NCBI GenBank assembly: GCA_963921425.1
Contig: OY992837.1
Coordinates: 19,174,630-19,238,629, forward strand
From: Dryas octopetala
Lineage: Eukaryota > Streptophyta > Magnoliopsida > Rosales > Rosaceae
DNA length: 64,000 nt
Direction: 5' to 3'
The position numbers were made by a program, and so were the translations under genes. The notes below the pieces were generated by a model. The model saw nothing but the letters and a program-made list of their open reading frames with translations. It was not told where the DNA came from and made no database searches. Shown here piece by piece: positions 33,718 to 47,119 of the stretch (position 1 is the stretch's first letter; every line of letters begins with the position of its first letter).

Positions 33718-35247
33718 ACCTTCCCCCCTTAAAAAAATTTCGTCCTCGAAATTTAGTAGAAAACTTAAGTTTAAGTGAATTGTAGTTGCAACTTCTCATC
33801 ACCCATCAAATCAAACCTCCTTTTAGCAACCCTAAGTAAAAAAAATATGCGTGACTTTGGCATTTCCTTCCGTTTCAAGAAAACCAAGGAGATTTAAACT
33901 CAGGAAATCGCTCCATAACGAACCTAAATAAATTAAGCCTCAAAATAAAAACTTGAAAATGTGATAGAAACATCAGACCTTAAATAAAGTTTTCCAAGAA
34001 TAAGACTATTACGAAGTAATTCAATTTAAAACCTTGAAATCATTTGAAAACCACTCTAACCCACAAATCGAGAAAGTTTATTATCTCTTAACGACAATCA
34101 ACCGAGAGTACGTGTCACGCAAGAATGTGTGTGTGTGTGTCCCAGAGTCTATAAAAATATTGCATTATGCCCAAAGATGGAAAACGTACCCATGATGACA
34201 TCCGGTGAAGCCAAACGGTCCTGCTGCGTCATGGCGAAAACTCTGCCCTGGGCTCTAGGGCGTCCTGGTTGACTCCTCTGCTATCCTCCACCTCTACTAG
34301 CATGACTAGATCGTGCTCCACTACTAGACGTAGCACCTGCAGTCTCCACTGCTCTCTGCCCCTGACTCTGGGCACCTGAAGTCTGTCCCTGTTGGGGGGC
34401 CAATCCCGAAAATCCTCCAATATATGATCCAACCGAGAGACTTGACCAAAGTTAATCTCTCCTTATATGTTGTACCTCGCTTCTCTTATGCGAACAGAGG
34501 TAGGTTGTCGCTATGTCGATATCCAGAGGTGAGCCACAAGCTCCTGTCTCGAAATTATGGTTATGACGTGCCCTGAAATTCGTTAGGTGATCCATTAAAA
34601 TTTCATCATTGTACCATGGAAGTATACGTCACAAATAGGTAACGAGAGAGCGTCTTCGTGTCCATAAAAATCAAGATGAGACATTAGGATCGTTATCAGT
34701 GCATGATTGTGTATTACGTTGTCCATTCGTGACAATTCAAGATCGGTATGCTAACTTATTTGCTTGACTTGACTCATAAATCCTCAACTAGCACGATTAA
34801 CCATCGTAATGCAAATAACCTTTCTCCTTACTTGAAAGAAACAAAAAGTCTTGCTCCAAGTGATTAGTCTCTGTGGTCCATCACGCTTCCGCTGCGCTAC
34901 TCTGATTAACCCTTTGATCTCTAAATGTATCCAACATAAATATGATCGCAACTTCAAGTATCATTAATTACTACATCTTCCACACCATTCCTTACGTATC
35001 CATGAAAATGAAGAATAAATTCTGATCGTGAACTAAGGAGTCAAGGCTGAAATATAGGCTTACCGTAGTCCTAACACTCACGTTAATCGAATAAACTATA
35101 CCCCCAAAACTTACCACAACTTCTTGAGGTCGGCCACGTCGAGGAGGCATATCCATATAAGCTGAGGAAAACCTTTCCATTCACCGGAGGATGCGCACGA
35201 GGTGCCGAGTCTACAGGAATTTAAAACCTAATGCTCTGATACCAAGT
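33718..35247 (-). other. A2 internal region
   Basis: Begins with the polypurine tract (plus-strand ACCTTCCCCCC, 33718-33728). Only gag traces are seen. A short GT microsatellite is at 34127-34140. The rest is non-coding and related to the A1 interior (CGCTTCCGCTGC at 34887). Confidence 0.75.
35233..35244 (-). other. primer binding site of A2 (initiator-Met tRNA)
   Basis: TGGTATCAGAGC on the minus strand, three bases inside the right LTR, identical to that of A1 and A5. Confidence 0.92.
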
Positions 35248-38200
35248 TGACAGGACCGCCCCCGGATTCCACCCTGAAACCCGGAGAGGTCCTGCGGGAA
35301 TCCAAATTCAAGGAAAATCCTACCGAAAATTCGGTAGAACCTCCCCTGAAAATGGACTAACCCAGAAATTTCAAACCTGTTAAAAACACTTCTAAAGAGC
35401 AACCACCTCTACCACAACCAAATAGGGTCTCAGACCCAACAATTTTAAAGAGAAACCATCTAGAAATTTTAAGTGTGATGATCAGAGCCACTATCCTAAT
35501 ACAAGGAATTTTTACAAGAATATTAACTGGCGCCTACCCGGTCCGACTTGAGGGATGAATGTAACTGCCTCGACGTGTTTGGCTCGACCTCCACCAAAGC
35601 TACTACTTAGGGGGAACAATTTAAAACAAAACAAGCTAAATCGTGAGACAAACTCAGTGAGTGGACAGTTTAATAGAAATGAAAATAAAAATAAATCTTC
35701 TGTTTCGGAAAATCCTTCAAAACCACATTTAGCACCAAGACCTCACGTCACTCTCTGAAATCCCCCAGTTTTAAAATCATTTCCAAACTTTAAGAGAGTT
35801 ATAAAACTAATGAGACTCAAAGCAAAGATAAATCAAAACTCATTTCTCAAGAGCCACCCATCTAAATAACAAAGTCATAGTAATAATAAAATCGAAATCG
35901 TTATAAAAAACTCGAAAAGTAGTTCTCACTTAAAATCCATATTTAAACTCTTGAAAATACCAATTCCATTTTCCACCATGCTATATACCCTGAATAATCC
36001 TGGCCATACACACGCGTGGAGTAAATCCAACACGTGCAGGCAATATCCTGGCCATACACACGCGTGGAGTAAATCCAACACGTGCAGGCAATATCCTGGC
36101 CATACACACGTGTGAATAAATCAGTACGTGCAGGCAATCCTGGTCATACACACGCGTGGAGTAAATCCAACACGTGCAGGCAATATCCTGGCCATACACA
36201 CGCGTGGAGTGAATCCAACACGTGCAGGCAATATCCTAGCCATACACACGTGTGAATAAATCAGCACGTGCAGGCAATCCTGGTCATACGTGCACGCAGA
36301 GCAGCCCCCAAAGGGCGAAGCATCCCGACACACGGCCCAAAGCCTATATGTGTGCCGTGATGGGTCCCAAAGACCTATCAAATCTGATAACCTGGAGGGT
36401 ACTGCAAGAGTGGATTTTGAAAACCATTTTCCAAACCAAGTCATAAATCCTTTTTCCACCGAGAATAAATATCATGGTACTTTCCCAAAAAGAAACTTAA
36501 AATCCATAAGCCAACACACGTAATTCGAATCAAATTCGATATACATAAGTCATATTAATACTTTTCAACAAAATCGAAATATAAAATGAGCCTGGTATAT
36601 AAAATGAGAAACTAAATTCCTTTCCCAAAGTCCAACTACTCACGAAAACCAACATGTAAATATATATATATATTTTAAAACTTACTTTTGAAGCATATGA
36701 AATCCGAAATCCAACATTTTTTTTCATCAAATCCCAAATCAAATTAAAGCTATCATGCATAATAGGATTAATGAAATCTTTAATAAATTTATTTGAAAAC
36801 CAAAGTTCGCTCGCAGTTAATATTTCTAAAACAAATTCAATTAACCAAAATAAAAATGCAAATTTCATAAATCATTTTAAAGAAGAAGGGTCCACTCACA
36901 AAGATAGCCCTAGCTTCGATCCTCTGCCGGATCGTCACGAGCCACGGTCGTCTCGCCTATAAAATAAACGACAACACCATAAATCTGTCTTGGTTCTACG
37001 ATAATTAAAGAGTGTGTATTAATCCTAACGTCCCACTCGACTTTCGTTCCTATGCGATGATTTACGACCTACACGAATTGACCAACAGCACCTATACAAC
37101 CACCCCTAAAGTTTCCCTGCTCAACCTAACCACAAACACCATAACTAATGTCGATAACCCATTCAACCAATTGTCATAAATATTCTAAAATTATGGCATA
37201 TCAGCAGCGGTTTGAAACCAAATTGGTGGTCACCCAAGGTAGCTATCTCAAGCCCAAAATTAACCAAATATATAAAAATTTCTCAAATCTTCTCATACAT
37301 TCAAATCTAACATCCACTTTTGCGTTTCCTAAAGATGAGATTGTCCAAAACCACACCAAAATTTCCATAAGACTCAGCAAATCCTCAGCAGACCCGAAAT
37401 GGGTTCCAACCCTTGCAAATCAAACTTTTCAATACTCAAACTCCTGCAAATTTATTTCTAAAATTCTGATCCTAAACATTTCTAAGGTCTTATGGGGAAG
37501 AATTTCGTCCAAAATAACCACAAAACATCCTTCTAAAATTGAAATTTCATAAATCCCAAATGGCTCAAAATCCCCAAACTCAATCTTCCATATGAACTCA
37601 AAATTAAGCAGCCACAACACAAGATATTGAAAGCCCATTGAGAGGGAGAGAAAACCCACCTGAAAACAAGTTGGATGGAGGCCGGAGGTGGTTGGAACCG
37701 ACAAAGAGAGGAGGCGGCAGCTGGGTGGTTTTCTGGCGAGTTTTCGCGTGCAGAGGGGCAGCTCAGCAAAGAGGGTGACTGGGAGGTGAACGTCGGCTTG
37801 AGGGGGAGGTCGCCGGATGTGGGCTGGGTGGCTGGGTGGCTAGGTTGATCGCGCGCAGGGGCTGGGTGTCTGGGTTGATCGCGCGCAGGGGCTGGCTGGA
37901 GGAAGAACCGGCAAGCTGACCAGCGTCGGGGAGACACGCCGGTGATCAGGGTCGACGGGTGGTGGCCGGACTTGGTCTCAGCTGGTGTGTGCAGGAGGTT
38001 GCCGAAGAGAAGAGAGGAAGAGAGAGTGCGGGGAGAGAGAGTGTGTGCGGGAGTGAGAAAGAGAAAGTGAATATAAGAGAGAGATGGAGGGTTCTAGAAA
38101 ATGCTAGAGAGAAAGAGAAACTTCTTAAAAAAAATATCTGATTTTTAAACCCAATTTGTCAATTTTACAAAATTGCCCCTCGCTTCGAACGTTTATATCT

Positions 38201-38482
38201 TTCAAACCGCAACTCGGTTCGACGCGTGCTACGTGTCTATGAACTCGGGGGATCGAAACCTATCTAACGGACCCAAGGTCAAAGTCGAAAACCCATTTAT
38301 TTTAAAAGTCAACTTTTAGTCAAGCTTAAATTAAAACAAAAATAAATAAATAAATCAAAACCCTTTTTATTTTCCAAATAAATATCAAAATCTTTAAAAT
38401 TCAATTCCACATCCTTTAAAAAAAATCTCTTTAAAGCATAAAAATTTAAATTTCTAGTGAAAATTTGGGTCGGGTCGTTACA
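35248..38482 (-). repeat. A2 5' LTR (right)
   Basis: Same length (3235 bp) and almost the same sequence as 30483-33717. It includes the hairpin array at 35998-36285. Confidence 0.92.
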
Positions 38483-40095
38483 GTTTGTGTGATTTTATAA
38501 AATTCAGTGAGCAGGTACTCCTCATTTCCTTAAAACTGTGATTTTTTATGTTAATATTTTTTGGCCTAAATTGTTGGTTCACACAAGTCAAAAACCACCC
38601 CTAAGATTGTTCTATGAGCACGAGGGAGTTTATTTACCTCTGGAATGGAATTTGAGTTGTCAAAACCCCATGATTTTGAACAAAACCAAGGCTGCAGCAT
38701 ACCCTTTTTATGGTGTAACCTTTGTGTTGACTTTTAAGCTTCCAAATATGTTTCCATACATGATTTAGAACTTATTTGAGGTCATAAGATGAATGTTTAT
38801 AGATTAGAAGTCTCGGATGCCACTTAACTTAGCTAATACGACATCGAAACCCTAGAAAGCCCCAATTGAATTTAAGAATGTGAAATCTGATTCCCTTTAC
38901 ATTTTGGGATTGATCTTCAATTTGGTGGAGCTAAGCAAAGGGCAATAAGCTTCAATTGAGGTAGGGGGAGCTAGTCCTTTTCAAAATCTATGTTTCAGTA
39001 TGTTTTGATTCATAGTTATATGAATAAAAGTGTACACTTCCTTGAATGCTTGGTTCAGATTGATGGTTATCTTAAGATATTTTGATGTGTTTCTTGGCTA
39101 CCATTCTTGTAAAGAATTAAGAAATTAACTTTAAAAGAAAAATATGATCTATTGGTTAATTGTATGTTATTTATAGGAAGTGGTAATCTAGTTGCTTTTG
39201 AAACTAAGAATCAATTGAACATGGAATGCATGTTGACTTGCCTTATTAAGATAGGAGAAGTTAATTTGTTGATCTAAGGTTAAAATGAAAGGACTTATGT
39301 GAAATCAATTCATAATTGAATCACTATGACTGCTTGTTTAGTTTTAAAAGAACTAACCTAAGAAATAAGTTTCTAATAAAATTAGATTTACCTATTTTGA
39401 AAAAGTAATCAAATACATGTTAGTTTAATATTGCATAAAAAGGTACAAGACCACCTAGATTTAAACTAATAGGGCATACATAATTTGTGATACCTAAGAG
39501 CTATTAAGGAATAAATTTCTACCATGTTTTAAAGCTTGGAAGTTTTAAGGACTTAAGAATTAGTTAAAAAGAGGAAAAGAGGATTGAACCAATACGAAAT
39601 ATATGTTTATGTGGACTTGCTAATTGGTTACGGATCCGAGATTAAACATAGACTTGGTTGTTTATTTAATTACTCTTATTGTGTTATACTTGTTTAAGTT
39701 ATATAGCATGTGTATATGACAAGTGCAAGGAATCAAATTGAGAATATAAATGAATAGTCATTTCATGATTATAAAGCATCATATGTACATGTGGAGCATT
39801 GAGAGTAGCCACACCTTTCATGGGGGCCGCCAAGGCATACATTTGTATTCATAAATTTTGAATTAAGAATGCTTTCATTAATGTGGTTTAAGTGTTTGGA
39901 CTTCCTAGTTAGAGATGAAGGGGCAGAGTTCTTACTCTATCCTTGAGTTCAATTCCCTAAATGGTATGCATACAAATGTCATTAGAAATTGGTTATGAAA
40001 ATTAAGAATATGCTAGAGGGAAGTAGATGGTTTTTATTTACTTCAATGAAAGGATATTTCACTATCTAGATCTTACTTTTTAGTAAGATATGAGG
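38483..40095 (+). repeat. LTR-C piece 4
   Basis: AT-rich, without a convincing open frame. It joins piece 3 exactly once A2 and one GTTTG are removed. It includes a stretch GTAGCCACACCTTTC near 39805. Nothing else is recognised. Confidence 0.55.
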
Positions 40096-43000
40096 TGACA
40101 GGATCGCCCCCGAATTTCTACCCTGAAACCCGGACGGGTCCTGTGGGATCCAAAATCAAGGAAAATCCTACCGAAAATTCGGTAGAACCTCTCCTGAAAA
40201 TAGACTAACCAAAAAATTTCAAGACATGTTAAAACACTTCTAAAACATCAACCACCTCTACCACAACCAAAAAGGGTCTCATACCCAACAATTTAAAGAA
40301 AAGCCATCCAAGAATTTAAGTGTGGTATCCAGAGCCACTATTCTATTATAAGGAATTTACAAGGTTAAATGGCGCCTACAGTGTCTGAGAAAGGATATGG
40401 ATGTAACTGCCTTGACGTGATTGGCTCGACCTCCACCAAAACTACTACCTGGGGGAAAATTAAGACAAAACAAGAAAAACTGTGAGATAACTTAGTGAGT
40501 GGACAGTTTAATGAAAATGAAACTAAAGGTTTAAATATCTTTTTAGAAAACCCTTTATAACCACATTTAACTCTAAGACCTCACGTCGCTCTTTGAAATC
40601 CCACAGTTTTAAAACCATTTCCAAGCTTTAAGAGTGTTATAAAACTAATGGGACTCAAGGCAAAGATACATCAAAACTCATTTCTCAATAGCCAACCATC
40701 AAAATTAACAAAGTCATAGTAATAATAAAATCGAAATCCTTATAAATCTCGAAAAGTAGTTCTCACTTAAAATCCATATTTAAACCCTTGAAAATACCAA
40801 TTTCATTTTCCACCATGCTATATACCCTGAATAACCTGGCCATACACCTGTGCGGAATTCCTGCATCGCACAGGCAGGCAATATCCTGGCCATACACACG
40901 TGCGGAGTAAAATCCATACACGTGCAGGCAATATCCTGGCCATACACACGTGTGGAGTAAAATCCAACACGTGTAGGCAATCCTCGTCGTACGTGCACGG
41001 AGAGCAACCCCCAAAGGGCGAAGCATCCCGACACACGGCCCAAAGCCTATATGTTATCCAATCTGATAACCTGGAGGGTACTGCAACGGGTGGTTTGAAA
41101 ACCATTTTTCAAAACCAAACATAAATCATTTTCCCGCCGAGAGAAATATCATTGAAAACCCTTTTTCGCATTTAAATCCATAAGCTCAAAATGTATTATT
41201 CAAATTAAATTTAAGCTACATGAATCAAATCCAAACTTTTCGATAATACCCAAAACATTAAACAAACCATATGTATAAAATAAGGAACTAGATTTCCTTT
41301 CCAAGATCCAACAACTCAAAAAAACCAACCTTTAAATCCATGTTTTAAACTTATTCATGAAAGCATTTGAAAACTAAAATCCATCGCCATTTATCAAATC
41401 CAAAATCAATTGTAAGATATTCAGCATAATAGAAAATTTGTGAACTTTTCATAGATTCTTTAGGAAATCAAAAGTCTACCCAAGTTTACTATTTCTCAAC
41501 TAAAACTCAAGATAATAAAATAAATAAATTCATAAAGTTTAGGAAATGCTTATAAAAACAAATGTCCACTCACAGAGATAGCCTTAGCTTCGATCCTCCG
41601 CCGGATCGTCACGAGTCACAACCGTGTCGCCTAGAATGAACAATCAAAGAATTAAAATTAGTTTCGACTCAAGACACTTAAATGTAGATACGTGCTCAAC
41701 TTAAAGTCACACTCGACTCTCGTTCTAACTCGATGGTTTATGACGTTCAAATTAAACTCACAAACACCTCCTCAAATACCCCAAAGCTTCTCGGCTCTAA
41801 CCAACATCACCCACTATCCAAACAATTTCCTAAACTTACGAGAAAATCCGCTCAAGACTTAATTCGGTCGAAAAGCTCGTTTTAGAGAAATTTGGTATCA
41901 ACAAGGTCTCAATTTTAGTCCCAAAACAATTTTGGTTTCTCCAATCATATTCAACATAGCCAAGATCAACAACTCACCCAACAATTGCCCAAAAATAATC
42001 CTTTATTCACAAATGGCAGTGGGGGTTCAGAATTACTGTGGGTGTCGCCCAAAGTGGCTGCTCCAAATCCAAATTTTTACCAAATATATAAAAATTTCTC
42101 AAATCTTCTCAAACTTTCAATTCTAACACCAACTTGGGTTTCCTAGAGATGAAATTTTTGAAAATCACACCAATAATAATCCCCTACTCAAAAACCCATG
42201 GTAAACCCGAATGGCCCTAAACCCCCCCACACTCCAACTTCCACAAAAACTCAAATTAGACAACCAAAAACATAATAGGATTAAAACCCATCAAGAAGGA
42301 AAGAAAACCCACCAGAAAATTCAATGATTGGGGGTCGGGCTTGGCCGAAATCAGCAAAGAAAGGGGCGGCATTTCAGGTGGCTGCTGGCATGTTTCAGAG
42401 TGCAAGGCGAGCTGCTCGGCGAGGAGGGGGGCTGGGCTGTGTTGGTCGGCCAATGAGGAGGTCGCCGGTGAGCCTAGGTGGCCAGAATTTGGCGAGATCG
42501 AGGGAGAGGCAGCAGCTGGGTTTCTGGCTGATCTCTGTGCACGCGGGGCTGGGCGACCAAGGGTCGCTGCTAGGTGGTTTCTACGCCGGCAAGGGAAGGT
42601 CGCGCAGTGGCCTGATCGACAGGGGGTGGCTGGCGGCGAGGCTTGCAGTGGCAGCTACTTTATGCGCAGAGGTGGGTGCAGGAAAAAGGGAGGGAGAGAG
42701 AGACAGAGAGAGAGAGAGAAAAGTGGGGAAATCTGGAGGGGGTGTCGGCGACGAGGAAAGGGACCCGTCGCCGGCCTCTGGTCGCGCCGGTGAGAGAAGA
42801 GAGGGGGAGAGTGGGCTTGGGTAGAGAGAGAGAGAAGTGAGTGCGGGAGTGAGAGAGAGAGTGAGTGAAATAAGAGAGAGATAGAGGGTTCTAGAGAAGG
42901 GGAGAAGTTTTTGAATTTTTTTTATTTTTATTTTTAAAAAACCCCAAATTTAAAAGTCTTTAAAGTCCTTGACTTCACACGTCCGTAACTTTTAAACTGT

Positions 43001-43214
43001 AACTCCGATTGACGCGTGCTACGTGTCTATGAACTCGTGGACTCGAGACCTATCCAACGGACCAAAAGTCAAAATCAAAAGCCTACTAGTTTTAAAAGTC
43101 AACTTTGGATCAAGCCTAATTTAAAACGAAAATAAAAAAAAAATTTAAAACCCTTTTTATTTTCTAAATAAATCTCAAATCTTTAAAATACAATTCGACA
43201 TCCTTTAAAATACA
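40096..43214 (-). mobile_element. A4, solo LTR of the Tekay-A family
   Basis: It starts TGACAGGATCGCCCC. The target duplication is TGAGG (40091-40095 and 43215-43219). 3.1 kb. Its right end, AAAATACA, is shorter than in its relatives, but the duplication confirms the border. It has about three hairpin units (40832-40990), a GC-rich leader (42330-42780) and the conserved block (42975-43110). More diverged than A2 or A5, so older. Confidence 0.88.
40832..40990 (-). repeat. short hairpin array in A4
   Basis: Three units of about 50 bp with CTGGCCATACAC and CACGTGCAGGCAAT borders, related to the A2 array. Arms are of the type CACGTG(C/T)GGAG and CCA-ACACGTG. Confidence 0.75.
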
Positions 43215-43219
43215 TGAGG

Positions 43220-44143
43220 GATAAAAGTAATTAAATTTACAAATTAGAGGATAAGTCCACTGGTTATAAACTTTGACAAGTTTGCAATGTCATGGAGAAA
43301 AAGGAACGCTTGCATTGTTATTTAAATAAACATGCATTTGCATTTCATGAAATTAATCATGATTGGATATGAAAGTGTAGTGGTATGATTGTTTTGCCAT
43401 GTTCTACCCGAGAAAACATATGGTTATCTATAAAATTAAATGTAACTTATGTTTGTGTAATTGTAGTTTTGATCTTTGAAAATGGATATGCCTATATCTC
43501 AAAGAAAGAATGATTTGGTTTCCTTTTAAAAGTTTTAAATGGGCTACGTACCAACCATTCATTAAATTACTTGAATGTGCTTAGGCCATTTCGGCAAAGG
43601 CTTAAGCCCATGATATACCCTACTTGAGAATAAATTGTTTGTATTGAAATGATTGAGTGTTGTTGGACTAGTTGAGTGTGTGATCAGCTGTTTTGGTGAT
43701 GTTCACCCCTACACAGTTTGTTAAGTTACATAAAACTTTTAGGACAATAGAATGGTCAGCTTCATACACATTTCGGATAGTAAAGGATGGAGATTTGGAA
43801 GTAGAGAGAATTCACCAAGGAATAGCTTACCAACACCATCCACATCTGAATACTCAAGTGATGAGGAAGAGGATCCAATTATAGACTAGTTTGTTATTAT
43901 CCCTTTACTATCTATCTTTTTATATTTTAGTTGAGAAATCTGTGGAATTAAATATTTAAGGATTAGAATGGCTCAATTACTTACCTATTATTTTATAAGT
44001 CGATATGTTGATATGTTTACACCAAAAATAGGATTTAAAATAAAGTTTTCAATTTCAAATGGATTTCAATTTCTTTTTTGATGTTTTGCTCAATGATTTA
44101 AAACAAAAGGTCTGTTTCTATACTTGGAAATTGATTTATCTTC
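43220..44143 (+). repeat. LTR-C piece 5
   Basis: No gene. It contains TGATGTTCACCCCTACA at 43698-43714, the block shared with LTR-E and LTR-D. An open frame at 43693-43884 begins inside that block and resembles no protein I know. Confidence 0.55.
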
Positions 44144-44155
44144 TGTGAGACCCCG

Positions 44156-47075
44156 TGACAGGACCGCCCCCGGATTCCACCCTGAAACCCGGAGAGGTCC
44201 TGCGGGAATCCAAATTCAAGGAAAATCCTACCGAAAATTCGGCATAACCTCCCCTGAAAATGGACTAACCCAGAAATTTTAAACCTGTTAAAAACACTTC
44301 TAAACAGCAGCCACCTCTACCACAACCAAATAGGGTCTCAGACCCAACAATTTCACAGAGAATCCAACTTAAAATTTTTAGAGTGGTTATCAGAGCTCCT
44401 ATCCTATTACAAGGAAATTTTATATAATAAAGTGTCGCCTACAGAGTCCGACTAGGGAGATGGACGCGAATGCCTCGACGTTATTGGCTCGACCTCCACC
44501 AAAGCCACTACCTGGGGGGACAATTTAAGACAAAACAAAACAAACCGTGAGACAGGCTCAGTGAGTGGACACTTAAATGGAAATGAAATCAAGTCTAAAT
44601 ATTTTTAACTCTAAAACCTCACGTCGCTCTTTGAACACCCCCAGTTTTAAAATCATTTTCAGGCTTAAGAGTATTGTAAAACTAAACCAAAGCACCAACT
44701 CTTTATCGAATAAAACTTCAAACATTAAAAGTTCTGAGTAGTTTATAAATTTAAAATAAAATATCGAAATAAAACTGTATAATACATTTGTAATAAAATA
44801 ATTTAAACTGAAAACTTCTTTCTCAAACCACTCTCAACATACAAAAAAATTTATAAAACTGTTCAACTGAAACCGTCATACTTAAAAACCTTTTTTTTCT
44901 GCCATAAACCCATCACTTAAAATACTTAACAGTTGAAAACACACACCAGTCAGTTACCCGGAGAATCTGTCATACATGCGCAGAGCCGAGAATCTGTCAT
45001 ACACATGCAGAGCCTAAAAATCTGTCGTACGTGCACGCAGAGCGGCCCCCAAAGGGCGAAGCATCCCGACACACGGCCCAAAGCCTATATGTGCATCGTG
45101 ATGGGTCCCAAAGACCTATTAAATCTGATAACCTGGAGGGTACTGCAAAGGTGGTTTGAAAACCATTTTTCATAACCAAAATCATAGGTCCTTTTTCCAC
45201 TGAAAATAGAATAGTTGTACTTTTCCAAGAAACTTAATTTCCATAAAAAACTTGTTGCATAATTCCAACTAAATTTCAAAATACATAAATCAAATCACTC
45301 TTTTCGACCAAAAACTGAAATAATAACATAAACCATCAAATGAAGTTATGTTTTAAAACTTATATACGAGAGTATTTGAAAATCCGAAATTCAACTCCGT
45401 CCACCAAACCCCACATCCAAATCAAGATTTATTAACAACAGTTAATTTAAAGGAATTTCATAAATGCATTTAAAAAACCAAGAATCCACCCACATTCATT
45501 ATGTTTAAACCAAAACTCAAATAACCAATAAATAAATTCATAGATTTTATAAAATGCTTCTAAAAACAAATGTCCACTCACAGTGAGAAAATTCTAACTT
45601 CGATCCTCCGCCGGATCGTCACGAACCCCAGTCGTCTCACCTAAAGAATAAACCATAAATTTCAATTAGTCTTGACTCGATAATAATTAAAGTGTGTACA
45701 AGAATTATTGAACCTAATTGCCACGCCCATTTATCAATTAACCCGAGGATTTATTTACTCAATGCACAATAACCCCGTAAGCACTACTTCCTTCTTCGAA
45801 TCTCCTTGGCTCAATCCACCCTCAACCACAACACCAAAACACATCATAAACTAAAGAAAATCAGCGGAAGGTCTTACCTTGATCGGAAAATTCTTCCTAA
45901 GATGAATTTTGTATCGGCAAGGTCACAAATTTATGTCCAATACTTCTCGGCTTCTCCAACAACTCCGGACCTAGCCAAAACAACAACCTACTTAGAAATT
46001 GCTCTTGGAGCAAATCTAAATTTCACGTTATGACAGCGGTGAGCACGACTACCACTAGTGCCGCCCAAAGTAGCCATTTTCAAGGCTAAAATAACCAAAT
46101 AAGGATGACTTCAACAAGGCCCAATCAATTTCTCAATCCTAAGCATAAATTGAAATTTCTAGAAATCAAATTGTCCCAAAATAACAACAATATTTTGCTC
46201 CCAATTGAAAATCCAACTTGAAACCCGAAATGGCCCTAAAACCCCAATTTTAATTCTCTACAATTACTCAAAATAAAACATCCAAAAAAACTGGGAGATT
46301 GGCAGCCCATACCTTAATGAGAAAACCCCATTTAAATCCTCGAAAATTGGTGGTGAAAACTGGCCGGAAATTGGAGGATGAGGCCGGCGGTTTTGAGGTG
46401 GTTCTTGAGTCATTTCCGACCCGTGGGAGCTGCTCGGTGCAGGAGGAGGGCCAGGCTAAGTTGATCGGCCAAAGGAAGGGTCGCCGGAGGTCTCAGGTGG
46501 TCGGAATGGCCGGCGACGTGAACGGAAATGGTGACTAGGTGCAGAGGTTGAGTGCGCACAGAGGAAAAGGGAGAGAGAGAGAGACTAGGCTCGGGGGGGC
46601 TGGTCGGCACTGGGGGGTGCGATGGGTGGCCGGTGATGGTGGCTGACGGTCGCTGGTGGTGGCTGGTGGTGGCTGATGATCGCTGGTGGGGGCTGGTGAC
46701 GCGCGCAGGGGAGGGTGCGGTGAGGGAAGAAGATGAAGAGAGAGGGAGAGAGAGTTCTAGAGAAAGAGAATGAGGAGAGAGAGAGATGGCTGATTTTAAG
46801 TGGTGGTATTTGGGCTTGAAATTACCCAATTGCCCCTTTCTAGAAAATTCTCCACCCTTCTACTAAAATTCTCAAATTGAACACTGTTTTTGTCTACGCG
46901 TTTGGAAACTAGAGTTCTAATTCACCGTCTCGAACTTAAAGGCTACAAATTTTGAATTAAAACACCCCTCTAAATGCTAGAATTCCCTTCCAAAAATTTG
47001 ATAAGGTCCGTCCAAAAGATATATATATATTTTTTTTTTTATTAAAGAATTAAGACTTGGGTTCGGGTCGTTACA
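44156..47075 (-). repeat. A5 3' LTR (left)
   Basis: Plus-strand ends TGACAGGACCGCCCC and GGGTCGTTACA. It has only two or three degenerate hairpin units (about 44957-45035) and a short AT microsatellite near 47018. The promoter-proximal block conserved in the other Tekay LTRs is largely replaced here. Confidence 0.93.
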
Positions 47076-47085
47076 ACCTCCCCCC
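47076..47085 (-). other. polypurine tract of A5
   Basis: The minus strand reads GGGGGGAGGT directly before the 3' LTR. The preceding TTTCGAGGACGAAATTT is a motif seen at this place in A1 and A2 also. Confidence 0.85.
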
Positions 47086-47119
47086 GTTTAGAAAATTTCG
47101 TCCTCGAAATTTGTACCTG

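Larger units (their letters stand above)
30483..38482 (-). mobile_element. A2, young non-autonomous Tekay-A element
   Basis: Exactly 8.0 kb, with target duplication GTTTG (30478-30482 and 38483-38487). The LTRs are both 3235 bp (30483-33717 and 35248-38482); I noticed about seven single-base differences by eye, so it is very young (roughly a hundred thousand years if 1.3e-8 substitutions per site per year holds). The interior is only 1.53 kb. It keeps the primer site, the polypurine tract, a trace of the gag start near 35132-35157 and a gag/protease-border fragment near 34170-34420, and shares non-coding sequence with the A1 interior. No pol. It must have been moved by proteins supplied by another copy. 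Confidence 0.93.

Noticed and set aside
43693-43884. 63-codon open frame in LTR-C
   Set aside because: It starts inside the conserved CACCCCTACA block of related LTRs and matches no family I know.
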